From Nisaea nitritireducens (GTDB taxonomy: Bacteria; Pseudomonadota; Alphaproteobacteria; Thalassobaculales; Thalassobaculaceae), in the NCBI RefSeq assembly GCF_014904795.1, contig NZ_JACZFS010000051.1, positions 22,914 through 86,913 of the forward strand: a DNA stretch of 64,000 bases. The letters run 5' to 3'. This document shows, in pieces, positions 35,443 through 49,047 of the stretch. The notes under the pieces are model-generated. The model saw only the letters and a list, made by a program, of their open reading frames with translations. It made no database searches and was not told where the DNA came from. Position numbers and translations under genes: made by a program. Position 1 is the first letter of the stretch, and the number at the start of each line of letters is the position of its first letter.

Positions 35443-35475
35443 GCCGCTTCCGTGGCCTCACGCCGCGGAAGCGGC
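35443..35475. terminator. Hairpin after the cNMP-CPBP gene
   Basis: GCCGCTTCC (35443-35451) and GGAAGCGGC (35467-35475) form a perfect 9-bp stem 40 bases after the stop. No T-run. A second small hairpin GCACGC/GCGTGC lies at 35549-35565, closer to luxP. The 231-bp gap holds no gene. Confidence 0.45.
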
Positions 35476-35635
35476 GACCGGATTTACGAGGCCAGCAAAC
35501 GGAAAGCGCCCTGGCCGCCAGAACCTTGTAACGCCAAGTTGTATGCAGCACGCGTGAAGCGTGCGTTAGTCTGAGCTCTCATGTAAAGTAACGTGAAAAG
35601 CAGGCCCGTGGACCGGCATCCATAAGGAGCTATGC

Positions 35636-36751
35636 GTGAGGAAGCTTCTAAAAGTACTGGTACTGGCTGCAGCAATTATTCCAGGTACCTTTGGTCCAGC
35701 GACGGTTTCGGCGCAAGGCGATCCACGATTTATCGAACTGGATGCCTTTTTCAGCGCGAATCCGGATGAACTGGGTAAGTCAGAGACTTTTGCGCGATGG
35801 ATTCAGGAAGCGGCGCGCCCTCTCAAAATACCGGTCAAGACACCCGTTACCATCCACATCATCTATCCCGGCCTGCAGCAGTCGGATTACTGGCGCCGCA
35901 GCGTCAAATCCTTCACTGCCCGCATGGACGAAATCGGAATCCCGCACAAAGTCACGTCGCTTTTCACCAAGAGCGCGGAAGATCTTCGCTTGCAAGAGCA
36001 GGCCATCGGGGAAGTGCTCCGGCAAAAGCCGGACTTCCTCATCTTCACGCTCGACGCCCTGAGGCACAAGGGAATGATCTCCCGGGTGCTGGCTTCCCGA
36101 GACACGAAAGTGATCTTGCAGAACATCACCACGCCGCTGACTGACCTCGGCCCGCCATCGCCTCTGCTCTATGTCGGTTTCGATCATGGCGTCGGTTCAA
36201 GAATGCTTGCAGACGCACATATCGCGCGGGCAGGCAAGAAAGCGCGGTACGCTATTTTTTACGGGCCCGTGGGTTATGTCAGCAAGATGCGTGGAGGAAC
36301 CTTCAAGCGGAGAATATCCGCTCTCACCGACTACCAGCTCGTCGCGGAATACTATGTCGGTTTCGACCGCGCGCAGGCACGCAGGGCCGCGCTCGATCTT
36401 TTCAGGATAGAAAAGGATCTCAGCTTTGTTTTTGCCGCCTCGACTGACATCGCGCACGGCATCACGGATGCCCTGGACGAGTTGGGGCTTCTCGGCACCG
36501 TCAAGGTGAACGGCTGGGGCGGTGGCAGCAGTGAGCTTACTGCCATACGGAATCACGAGATCGATTTCACGGTAATGCGGATGAATGACGACAATGGCAT
36601 CGCCATGGCCGAGGCGATCAGGATGACTCTGGAAGATGAAATACAGGAGATCCCCCAGGTCTTCTCCGGTGCTTTCTCCATGGTGGATCAAACGACCTCC
36701 GACGAAACGCTGGAGACACTGGTCGACCAAGCGTTCCGGTACTCGAGGTAG
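35636..36751 (+). CDS. luxP: LuxP-like autoinducer-2 binding periplasmic protein
   Basis: A 371-residue protein with signal peptide (cleavage probably after VSA, ~residue 26) and a two-lobe periplasmic sugar-binding fold. It aligns with Vibrio LuxP along its whole length: IIYPGLQQSDYW, FLIFTLDALRHK, VILQNITTP, LLYVGFDHGVGSRMLA, GYVSKMRGGTF, VNGWGGGS and FTVMRMNDDNGIAMAEAI. Residues matching the remembered AI-2/borate contacts are all present: Gln81, Ser83, Trp86, Asn163, Arg219, Ser269, Thr270, Asp271, Trp294 and Arg315. Start GTG 35636 has AAGGAG six bases upstream. No transport genes adjoin it; the next gene, 8 bases on, is a LuxQ-like kinase. The protein therefore most likely senses AI-2 rather than importing it. 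Confidence 0.93.
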   Translation: MRKLLKVLVLAAAIIPGTFGPATVSAQGDPRFIELDAFFSANPDELGKSETFARWIQEAARPLKIPVKTPVTIHIIYPGLQQSDYWRRSVKSFTARMDEIGIPHKVTSLFTKSAEDLRLQEQAIGEVLRQKPDFLIFTLDALRHKGMISRVLASRDTKVILQNITTPLTDLGPPSPLLYVGFDHGVGSRMLADAHIARAGKKARYAIFYGPVGYVSKMRGGTFKRRISALTDYQLVAEYYVGFDRAQARRAALDLFRIEKDLSFVFAASTDIAHGITDALDELGLLGTVKVNGWGGGSSELTAIRNHEIDFTVMRMNDDNGIAMAEAIRMTLEDEIQEIPQVFSGAFSMVDQTTSDETLETLVDQAFRYSR

Positions 36752-36759
36752 CGCCTATC

Positions 36760-38946
36760 TTGACGCGCCCTGACTTTCGATATTCGACGATCATCGCCGC
36801 CGCTTCGTTCGGGGCGATGCTAGCTATTTCCGCCATTGTCGTATGGCTCGGCTTCTGGTTCACAAGCCAGACGCTCGATGCTGAGCTGGAGCGACGCCAC
36901 CAGCATTACCGCCGGTTCACGGAACTCCATTTCCGAACCCAGCTCGGGCATCTGGAAAACTTTCTCCGCGTCCTGTCGCACAATGGCCTGCTGGTGGCCA
37001 GGCTGAGAGAAAAAAACAATAGTGCGGTCGAAGAACTGCTCGGCAACGCCTTCTTCGAGTTGGACAGTGGCGTACTCGATATTCTTTTCGTGGATCCCGG
37101 CGGCGGCGAACGGCTCATCGATGTCAGCTCCAGCCCTTACAACAGCGCCTCAATCGTCCGGGACGCAGCAGCTGGCCCACTGTCAGTAGCGCCACGGCTT
37201 CTGGTGGATCACACAGCGGATGACACGACCGTTGTCGCACTGGTCAGCGGCCTGCAGATCATCGACCCGACAAGCCGGGCAGTCACAGGACGGCTATTCG
37301 GCGGTGTTATCCTGAACGATAACCCACGCGTGCTTCGCGATCTCCTGAACGATACGGATCTCAAAGCCGTTGCCTTGCTGGTTGACGGCAAGATGATCTC
37401 GGAAATCTCGATGCGCAACGAGACCCGTGGGGCAGGCAGCGATGGAACGGAAATCGATATCGCTGAAACCGGGGAAAAAATCACCATACCGTTTTCCGTT
37501 ACGGCTGATGGTCCGGATACAATTATCGAAGCAATCCGCTCGGGAAGTCCGACTGCCGATCTTCAGAAAACCTATTTGCAGCTGCTCCCCATCGTCATCG
37601 GCCTGATCGTAGTACTCGCCGCCATGCTCAGCGGGTTCATCAGGCTGGTGACCATGCGCTCGCTTTCCAAACTGTCGCACTATGCGGATGCCGTCGCGGC
37701 CACGATCGAGGGCGGCAGCCACATCCCGCATTTCCAGTCAGGCCCGATACGAGAATTCAACAGCCTCGGCGACACCATCGAACGTGTTTTCAGCGCGTTC
37801 CGGGAAAGCGAATATCGTGCGGAATCGGTGATCGACCGGGCACCGGCAGCGATTTTTGCCAAGGACCTGGACGGCCGATACATCATCGCCAATGCCGAAT
37901 TCCTGTCCATTTTCGGTCTCCGGAAGGATCAGGTGATCGGAGTGGCGAACGAGGACCTGTTTCCAGGAGAGTTTGTTGAGGAGATAGCGGCCTTCGAGGC
38001 TTCGGCGGCGGACCGTGAAGACGGCATGGCTGTCGAACTGACCGCACCGACGGCGAACGGAGAAAGGGCCTTCCTCGGTGTCATATTCCCGCTCAGGGAG
38101 GATTCCGGCGCCATCTACGCCTACTGTACGATTCTTGCGGACATCACGGAACGAAAGAGGGCCGAGATCGGCCTCCGGCATGCCAAGGAAGAGGCCGAAT
38201 TCGCCAATTCCGCAAAGACCAGTTTTCTTGCCGGCGTGAGCCACGAACTCCGGACTCCCCTGAACGCGATCATCGGATTTTCAGAGATGATCGTGAAAGA
38301 GGTGCTGGGGAAGATCGAAAACAGGAACTATGTCGAATATGCGGAACATATCCAGTCAAGCGGCAATCATCTCCTGAGCCTGATCGGCGACGTACTCGAC
38401 CTCTCGGTCATCGAGGCCCGCGGAGAAGCGGTCCGCGAGGAAGCTCTCGACATTGAACAGCTGGGCGATGACTGCGTGAGAATGATTGCCGACAGAGCGG
38501 GTGCCGCCGGTATCGACGTCTCCACCGACATCAACCTGAAAGGCCATGCTCTGAAGGCAGATGCGCGGCGGATACGGCAGATCATCATCAATTTGCTGAC
38601 CAACGCGGTTAAATTCACACCACGTGGCGGGCGCATCGAGTTGTCCGGTCAACTGCAAGAAGACGGCCGCGTCAGGTTGTCAGTCACCGACACCGGAAGC
38701 GGTATGGACGCGGCCACCAGGGCCCATGCCTTCGAGCCGTTCATGCAAGGCAGTTCAAGCATGGTGCGCAAGGCTGAAGGAGCGGGTCTCGGGCTGGCAC
38801 TGGTCAAAAAGCTGACAGAACTGCACGAAGCGGAACTGGACTGCATCAGCGCCCCCGATGAAGGCACAACAATCTCGATCCTGTTCCCGGCGCAACGTTC
38901 CGTCGCAGCGCCGCCATACCAAGCCGTTCTGGAAGTCGGACAATGA
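36760..38946 (+). CDS. luxQ: LuxQ-like sensor histidine kinase, no receiver domain
   Basis: A 728-residue kinase. TM1 ~11-33, a ~240-residue periplasmic sensor, TM2 ~274-296, a HAMP-like linker, a PAS domain (~365-480, APAAIFAKDLDGRYIIANAEF), HisKA with His495 in SHELRTPLNAIIGFSEMI, and HATPase with DTGSGM and GAGLGLALVKK. The periplasmic part has LuxQ-like stretches (IIDPTSRAVTGRLFGGVILND; linker IREFNSLGDTIERVFSAF). Vibrio LuxQ is a hybrid ending in a receiver; this protein ends after the ATPase domain, so phosphate must pass to a separate regulator not found here. TTG start; the gap from luxP is 8 bases. A bidirectional terminator follows. Confidence 0.9.
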   Translation: MTRPDFRYSTIIAAASFGAMLAISAIVVWLGFWFTSQTLDAELERRHQHYRRFTELHFRTQLGHLENFLRVLSHNGLLVARLREKNNSAVEELLGNAFFELDSGVLDILFVDPGGGERLIDVSSSPYNSASIVRDAAAGPLSVAPRLLVDHTADDTTVVALVSGLQIIDPTSRAVTGRLFGGVILNDNPRVLRDLLNDTDLKAVALLVDGKMISEISMRNETRGAGSDGTEIDIAETGEKITIPFSVTADGPDTIIEAIRSGSPTADLQKTYLQLLPIVIGLIVVLAAMLSGFIRLVTMRSLSKLSHYADAVAATIEGGSHIPHFQSGPIREFNSLGDTIERVFSAFRESEYRAESVIDRAPAAIFAKDLDGRYIIANAEFLSIFGLRKDQVIGVANEDLFPGEFVEEIAAFEASAADREDGMAVELTAPTANGERAFLGVIFPLREDSGAIYAYCTILADITERKRAEIGLRHAKEEAEFANSAKTSFLAGVSHELRTPLNAIIGFSEMIVKEVLGKIENRNYVEYAEHIQSSGNHLLSLIGDVLDLSVIEARGEAVREEALDIEQLGDDCVRMIADRAGAAGIDVSTDINLKGHALKADARRIRQIIINLLTNAVKFTPRGGRIELSGQLQEDGRVRLSVTDTGSGMDAATRAHAFEPFMQGSSSMVRKAEGAGLGLALVKKLTELHEAELDCISAPDEGTTISILFPAQRSVAAPPYQAVLEVGQ

Positions 38947-38980
38947 AAAAGGCGGCGCCGTAACGGCACCGCCTTTTTTT
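38946..38980. terminator. Bidirectional intrinsic terminator (luxQ-like / rpoD)
   Basis: AAAAAGGCGGCGCCG-TAA-CGGCACCGCCTTTTTTT: a ten-bp stem with one mismatch (GGCGGCGCCG / CGGCACCGCC), flanked by A- and T-runs, so it works in both directions between the convergent kinase and rpoD genes. Confidence 0.9.
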
Positions 38981-39033
38981 AAACTGCCTTTGGATCGCCC
39001 ACCCGACAGGATTTGTCCGGGTTGGGCTGAAGC

Positions 39034-41139
<2,106 letters not shown>

Positions 41140-41198
41140 TCGTTCGTCGACCTCTCCAAATGCGCTGTCGCCCCAACCGGAGGCGACCCGCCGTTATC

Positions 41199-43052
41199 TT
41201 ATGACCGACCCATGTCGGTCTCTTCGAGTGCGGAGCTGGAATTTAGGGAAGCCAGCGCCGATCTTAGGGACGCCAACCGGTTCCAACTCGCCTCGCTAAA
41301 TTCTTCCGCCACAGCCCGTTCGGCATCGACCAACTGTGCCTCTAGCTGAGGCTTTCCGATGCGAGCCAGCAATTCCGTCAGTCCCGCGCGTGCCTGAACA
41401 AGCGTCGCGCTGCGTCGCGCGAAAGCCGCGTGACCCAATGTCTCCCCACCAAGAAGCCCGTTGCAGGCATCCGACAACCCCAACCGCGTCAAATGGGAGA
41501 TTAACCCCTCAGTGTCAAGACCCGAATCGGCGAGCGCAATCTCTATGATCTGCTGCCGCAGCTTGTCAAGGAAGGGATCGGCGAAGGAAAGCGCCCCTAC
41601 AGTCTCGCCAAGCTCGTCGATCAGGCCGGGATGATTGATCAGGGCAGCGAGCACGATTTGCTGCTGCCGGTTCGCCATCACCGCCGGAATATGCGACCGG
41701 TTGCCCTGGACGAATGTCGTATTCTGATTGTACGGCTTGTATCCGCGTTTATCGCCACGCTTAAAATTATTTCCAGTCTCCCGACCCGCACGGCGCATCT
41801 CGCGGATCCGGTTCTCGACCATGTCCGCATAGCTTTCCTGCACCGTGCGCTCGCCGATCTCCTTGATACGGGCGCGCATCCGGGTCTGAAAATCGGCGAT
41901 CCGTTCCGGCGTTGTCACCGGCTGGGCCGTCAGCTCCTGGCGCCAGATGAAATCCGACAGTGGCACGGCCGCGTCCAGCACATCGCGCATCGCTTTCGCC
42001 CCGTGCTGGCTGATCAGGTCGTCGGGGTCCTGTCCCTGGGGCAAGGTGACGAAACGCAACGAGTGACCCGGCTTCAGCATCGGCAACGCCCGGTCGGCGG
42101 CACGGGCGGCGGCACGCATGCCCGCCGTGTCCCCGTCGAAACAGACGATCGGCTCGTTCGCCAGTTTCCAGAGCTCGGCGATCTGGTCCTCGGTCAAAGC
42201 GGTGCCGAGCGGCGCGACGGCTTGTGGGAAGCCGCCCTGCGAAAGCGCGATCACGTCCATATAACCTTCGGCGACGACGATCTCTTCGGACTTGCGGGCC
42301 GCCTCGCGCGCCTGTGCGAGACCATAGAGCACACGCCCCTTATGAAAGACCGGCGTGTCCGGCGAATTCAGGTATTTCGGCTGACCATCCCCCAGAATGC
42401 GGCCGCCGAAGGCAATCACCCGGCCGCGCCGGTCAGTGATCGGAAACATCACCCGGCCGCGGAAGTAGTCGTAGGCGTCGCCGCCACCTTCCGGCTTGCG
42501 CAGCAATCCGGCCTCGACCAGCAAGGCTTCGTCTATGCCTTCCGCCTTCATCGACTGGGTCATCGCCGTCCGGCTGTCCGGTGCCCAGCCAAGACGGAAA
42601 TGTTCGATGGTCTTGGCTGACAAGCCACGGCCCCGCAGATAGTCGAGCGCTTCCGCACCGCCCGGCCCTGCGAGCTTCTGCTCGAACCAGTTACAGGCAT
42701 GCTCAAGGACATCGTGCAGGGTGTTGCGCTGCTTCGCCCTCTCACGTTCGGCGGGGGTCTCCTTGGGCACTTCGAGGCCAGCCATCTCCGCCAGCTTCTC
42801 GACAGCCTCGGGAAAGGCCATGCCCTCGTTTTCCATGACGAACTTTATGATGTCGCCATGCGCTCCGCAGGCGAAGCAGTGATAGAAGTTCTTGTCGTCG
42901 ACAACGTTCATCGACGGCTTGCTGTCTGTATGAAAAGGGCAAAGCCCGATGAACTCGCGCCCGCGCCGCTGCAAGGTCACACGTCTGCCGACGACCTCGG
43001 AAACCGGTAGTCGGGTCCTCAATTCATCCAGGAATTGCGGCGGAAAGCTCAT
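41199..43052 (-). CDS. dnaG: DNA primase DnaG
   Basis: A 617-residue primase. The N-terminal zinc ribbon has Cys38, His41, Cys59 and Cys62 (GLCPFHTDSKPS ... HCFACGAHGD). The polymerase core has FGGRILGDGQPKYLNS, and the TOPRIM has VVAEGYMDVIAL with IVCFDGDTAGMRAA. The C-terminal helicase-binding region is variable. It lies between yqeY and rpoD on the same strand. Confidence 0.97.
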   Translation of the reverse strand: MSFPPQFLDELRTRLPVSEVVGRRVTLQRRGREFIGLCPFHTDSKPSMNVVDDKNFYHCFACGAHGDIIKFVMENEGMAFPEAVEKLAEMAGLEVPKETPAERERAKQRNTLHDVLEHACNWFEQKLAGPGGAEALDYLRGRGLSAKTIEHFRLGWAPDSRTAMTQSMKAEGIDEALLVEAGLLRKPEGGGDAYDYFRGRVMFPITDRRGRVIAFGGRILGDGQPKYLNSPDTPVFHKGRVLYGLAQAREAARKSEEIVVAEGYMDVIALSQGGFPQAVAPLGTALTEDQIAELWKLANEPIVCFDGDTAGMRAAARAADRALPMLKPGHSLRFVTLPQGQDPDDLISQHGAKAMRDVLDAAVPLSDFIWRQELTAQPVTTPERIADFQTRMRARIKEIGERTVQESYADMVENRIREMRRAGRETGNNFKRGDKRGYKPYNQNTTFVQGNRSHIPAVMANRQQQIVLAALINHPGLIDELGETVGALSFADPFLDKLRQQIIEIALADSGLDTEGLISHLTRLGLSDACNGLLGGETLGHAAFARRSATLVQARAGLTELLARIGKPQLEAQLVDAERAVAEEFSEASWNRLASLRSALASLNSSSALEETDMGRS

Positions 43053-43121
43053 CGGACACAGCGCATTGTTCTGCCCTCGCGGAGCGGGTCAGGAATAGTG
43101 AACCTTGGAGACATTCCGGTC

Positions 43122-43152
43122 AAAAAAAATCCCGGATCGAGATTTACCGGGA
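43122..43152 (-). terminator. Intrinsic terminator after yqeY
   Basis: On the minus strand TCCCGG, an 11-base loop, CCGGGA, then eight T's. It lies between yqeY and dnaG, so dnaG-rpoD probably has its own promoter or depends on read-through. Confidence 0.75.
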
Positions 43153-43162
43153 AAGTACCCGG

Positions 43163-43618
43163 TCAGGCGAGCATCTGGCGGACAAGGCCGCTGGCCTTGG
43201 AGAAATCCATGCGGCCCGCATACTGCTCTTTCAGGGCTGCCATGGTGCGGCCCATATCCTTGAGCTCGCGGGCACCGATTTCCTGAACTACGGATTCGAC
43301 CGCTTCTGTTATCTCGGCATCGCTCAGCTGCTGCGGCATGAAACGGCGGATGACTTCCATCTCGGCCTTTTCCTGCTCCGCAAGCTCCAGCCGGCCGCCT
43401 TCTTCGTACATCCGGATAGACTCGGTCCGCTGCTTCAGCATCGTCTGCAGCATGGACAGGATTTCATCTTCGCCGATGCCGTCCGACTGACCGTTTGTAC
43501 GGCCGGCGATATCACGGTCTTTCAAAGCAGCCAAAATCAACCGGATGGTGCTGACTGCACACTGATCCTTGGATTTCAAAGCCTCTTTCAAGGCGTCACT
43601 GAATGCGGCGCGCAACAT
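43163..43618 (-). CDS. GatB/YqeY domain protein
   Basis: A 151-residue protein matching the YqeY family, related to the tail of the GatB amidotransferase subunit: VSTIRLILAALKDRDIA, RTESIRMYEEGGRLELAEQE, IRRFMPQQLSDAEI and MGRTMAALKEQYAGRMDFSKAS. Likely tRNA-dependent amidation-associated. Conserved position before dnaG-rpoD in alphaproteobacteria. ATG 43618. Confidence 0.93.
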   Translation of the reverse strand: MLRAAFSDALKEALKSKDQCAVSTIRLILAALKDRDIAGRTNGQSDGIGEDEILSMLQTMLKQRTESIRMYEEGGRLELAEQEKAEMEVIRRFMPQQLSDAEITEAVESVVQEIGARELKDMGRTMAALKEQYAGRMDFSKASGLVRQMLA

Positions 43619-43919
43619 TTTTCCAAACTACCCCTAGCCTTATTCGCGGCGGGTTTCTGAAAAGACCGGCTCGCGAATTCGCCTACACCATCGACATCGC
43701 GGCGCAAAACGCAAGGCACATTTCTTAACTTATTGAATTTATTGAATTATACCGAAAACAAGCCTCTTGACCTGCGGCCCGGCTTTCTTTATCAAAGCGC
43801 CACCGAAGCGCCCGGCCTGGCCTGAATTGACATTTAAATGTCGAGCAAGCGGAAATCCCATGAGATCCTCCGCGGTTCACGTGTGCCGGAACCGCAGCGA
43901 TTCACGAGGGATATTCGCA
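43619..43919. other. Divergent yqeY / carA intergenic region (301 bp)
   Basis: No gene seen. AT-rich near 43730-43750 (TTAACTTATTGAATTTATTGAATTATACC), with ATTGAATT-type direct repeats, and one promoter-like pair for carA, annotated separately. No riboswitch, hairpin terminator or PyrR-type element was recognised. Confidence 0.6.
43767..43795 (+). promoter_or_regulatory. Putative sigma-70 promoter for carAB
   Basis: TTGACC (43767-43772), a 17-base spacer, and TATCAA (43790-43795), placed ~125 bases before the carA start. Confidence 0.5.
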
Positions 43920-45137
43920 ATGGCGCAGCCTGCGACCGCCGATAACGCTAAACCCGACTTCTCCTCCGTCACCAAGCCGGACGGCGCCACCGCCGTTCTG
44001 ATGCTGGCAGATGGCACCCTGTTCTGGGGCCGAGGATTGGGCGCCGCCACCGTCCGAGTAGGCGAAGTCTGCTTCAACACCTCGCTGACCGGCTACCAGG
44101 AGATCATGACCGATCCGTCCTATGCCGGTCAGATCATCACCTTCACCTTCCCGCATATCGGCAATGTCGGCGCCAATTCAATGGATGTCGAGACCACCAC
44201 GCCGGCGGCGCTTGGACTGGTGCTCCGCGCCGATATGACCGAGCCCTCGAATTACCGCGCCGAGCGGCACTTCGACGACTGGCTGAAAAGCTTCGATCTG
44301 CCCGGCATCAGCGGTGTCGACACAAGGCGCCTGACCCGGCTCATCCGCGACGGCGGCGCGCCGACGGGCTGCCTCGTCCATGCCCCGGACGGTGTCTTCG
44401 ATCTCGATGCGCTTTGGGAGAAAACCCGGGCATGGCCGGGTCTGGAGGGTATGGACCTGGCAATCCAGGTATCCTGCCGGCAAACCTATCAGTGGCGCGA
44501 AGGCACTTGGGAATTCGCGCGCAACGGCATCAACGGCGAAGACAGTTTCGAAGTCGAGCCCGAGATCAAGCGCCATGTCGTGGCGATGGATTTCGGCGCC
44601 AAGCGGAACATCCTGCGCAACCTCGCCAGCCTCGGCTGCAAAGTCACCGTGGTCCCGGCCGACGCCAAGGCCGAGGAAATCCTGGCGTTTGAGCCTGACG
44701 GCATCTTCCTTGCCAACGGTCCGGGCGATCCGGCCGCAACCGGGGAATATGCGGTCGCGGAAATCAGCAAACTGGTCGATAGCGGCAAACCGGTCTTCGG
44801 TATCTGCCTCGGCCACCAGATGCTGGCCCTGTCCCTCGGCGCCAAGACCGAGAAGATGCATCAGGGCCACCGCGGCGCGAACCATCCGGTGAAGGATCTG
44901 ACCACCGGCAAGGTCGAGATCACCTCGCAGAACCACGGCTTCGTCATCAGCGAAGGCAGCCTGCCGGACGGTGTGGAAATCACCCACCGCTCGCTGTTCG
45001 ACGGCACGATCGAGGGCATCCGCCTCAAGGGCCGCCCGGTCTTCTCCGTGCAACACCATCCCGAAGCCTCCCCGGGGCCGAAGGACAGCCATTATCTCTT
45101 CCAACGGTTTGTCGATCTGATCGACAAGGAAAGCTGA
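43920..45137 (+). CDS. carA: Carbamoyl-phosphate synthase small subunit CarA
   Basis: A 405-residue glutaminase subunit that supplies ammonia to CarB for carbamoyl phosphate (arginine and pyrimidines). N-domain: [20 protein letters not shown]; glutamine amidotransferase: [17 protein letters not shown] with the nucleophilic Cys, and [11 protein letters not shown] with the catalytic His/Glu. ATG 43920 has CGAGGG upstream; the longer open frame to 43767 starts inside the promoter. carB follows after 8 bases. Confidence 0.96.
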   Translation: MAQPATADNAKPDFSSVTKPDGATAVLMLADGTLFWGRGLGAATVRVGEVCFNTSLTGYQEIMTDPSYAGQIITFTFPHIGNVGANSMDVETTTPAALGLVLRADMTEPSNYRAERHFDDWLKSFDLPGISGVDTRRLTRLIRDGGAPTGCLVHAPDGVFDLDALWEKTRAWPGLEGMDLAIQVSCRQTYQWREGTWEFARNGINGEDSFEVEPEIKRHVVAMDFGAKRNILRNLASLGCKVTVVPADAKAEEILAFEPDGIFLANGPGDPAATGEYAVAEISKLVDSGKPVFGICLGHQMLALSLGAKTEKMHQGHRGANHPVKDLTTGKVEITSQNHGFVISEGSLPDGVEITHRSLFDGTIEGIRLKGRPVFSVQHHPEASPGPKDSHYLFQRFVDLIDKES

Positions 45138-45145
45138 GCGGCGCC

Positions 45146-48403
<3,258 letters not shown>

Positions 48404-48500
48404 CGGCCGGCGGTAGGACCGGGCGCCACCGGTGACTCTTTTTCGGAAGAGCGGGTCGCCTTTTTGTGAGCTATTTGAGTAAGTAACCGAGGTCGGTTTA

Positions 48501-48974
48501 ATGGAAAAAGTCCCGATGACGGCGCAAGGCTTTGATCGCCTCAAGGCCGAGCTGAAGCAGCTAAAGACTGTGGAGCGCTACGAGATCATCAAGGCCATTT
48601 CGGAAGCCCGCGAACACGGCGATCTTTCAGAGAATGCCGAATATCATTCCGCGCGCGAGCGCCAAAGCTTCATCGAAGGCCGCATTCTCGAACTTGAGGA
48701 CGCGACCAGCCGCGCCGACGTCATCGACACAGCCAAACTCGGCGGCGAAACGGTAACCTTCGGGACCATTATCAAGGTCGCGGATGAGGATACGGACGAA
48801 GAGCAGACCTTCACCATTGTCGGCCCCTACGAGACGGACATCTCGAAGGGCTTTATTTCGACCTCTTCCCCGATCGCACGCGCGCTGATCGGCAAACGGG
48901 TCGGAGACAGCGCTGAGGTGGCCACGCCACGCGGTGCAAAAAGCTACGAGATCCTCAGCATCGCCGTGATGTAA
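48501..48974 (+). CDS. greA: Transcription elongation factor GreA
   Basis: A 157-residue factor that stimulates cleavage of backtracked RNA. N-terminal coiled coil with tip acidic residues ([19 protein letters not shown]), then the FKBP-like C-domain ([38 protein letters not shown]). Common partner of carAB in alphaproteobacteria. 97 bp after carB; strong terminator follows. Confidence 0.97.
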   Translation: MEKVPMTAQGFDRLKAELKQLKTVERYEIIKAISEAREHGDLSENAEYHSARERQSFIEGRILELEDATSRADVIDTAKLGGETVTFGTIIKVADEDTDEEQTFTIVGPYETDISKGFISTSSPIARALIGKRVGDSAEVATPRGAKSYEILSIAVM

Positions 48975-49006
48975 TTCCGGCGTACTGAGAGCACAAAATT
49001 GAAGAG

Positions 49007-49030
49007 AAGAGCCCGGTTCGCCGGGCTCTT
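49007..49030. terminator. Bidirectional terminator after greA
   Basis: AAGAGCCCGG-TTCG-CCGGGCTCTT: a perfect ten-bp stem closed by a TTCG tetraloop, lying between the convergent greA and cytochrome genes. Confidence 0.9.
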
Positions 49031-49047
49031 CTTCGTTCAGAATGTCG

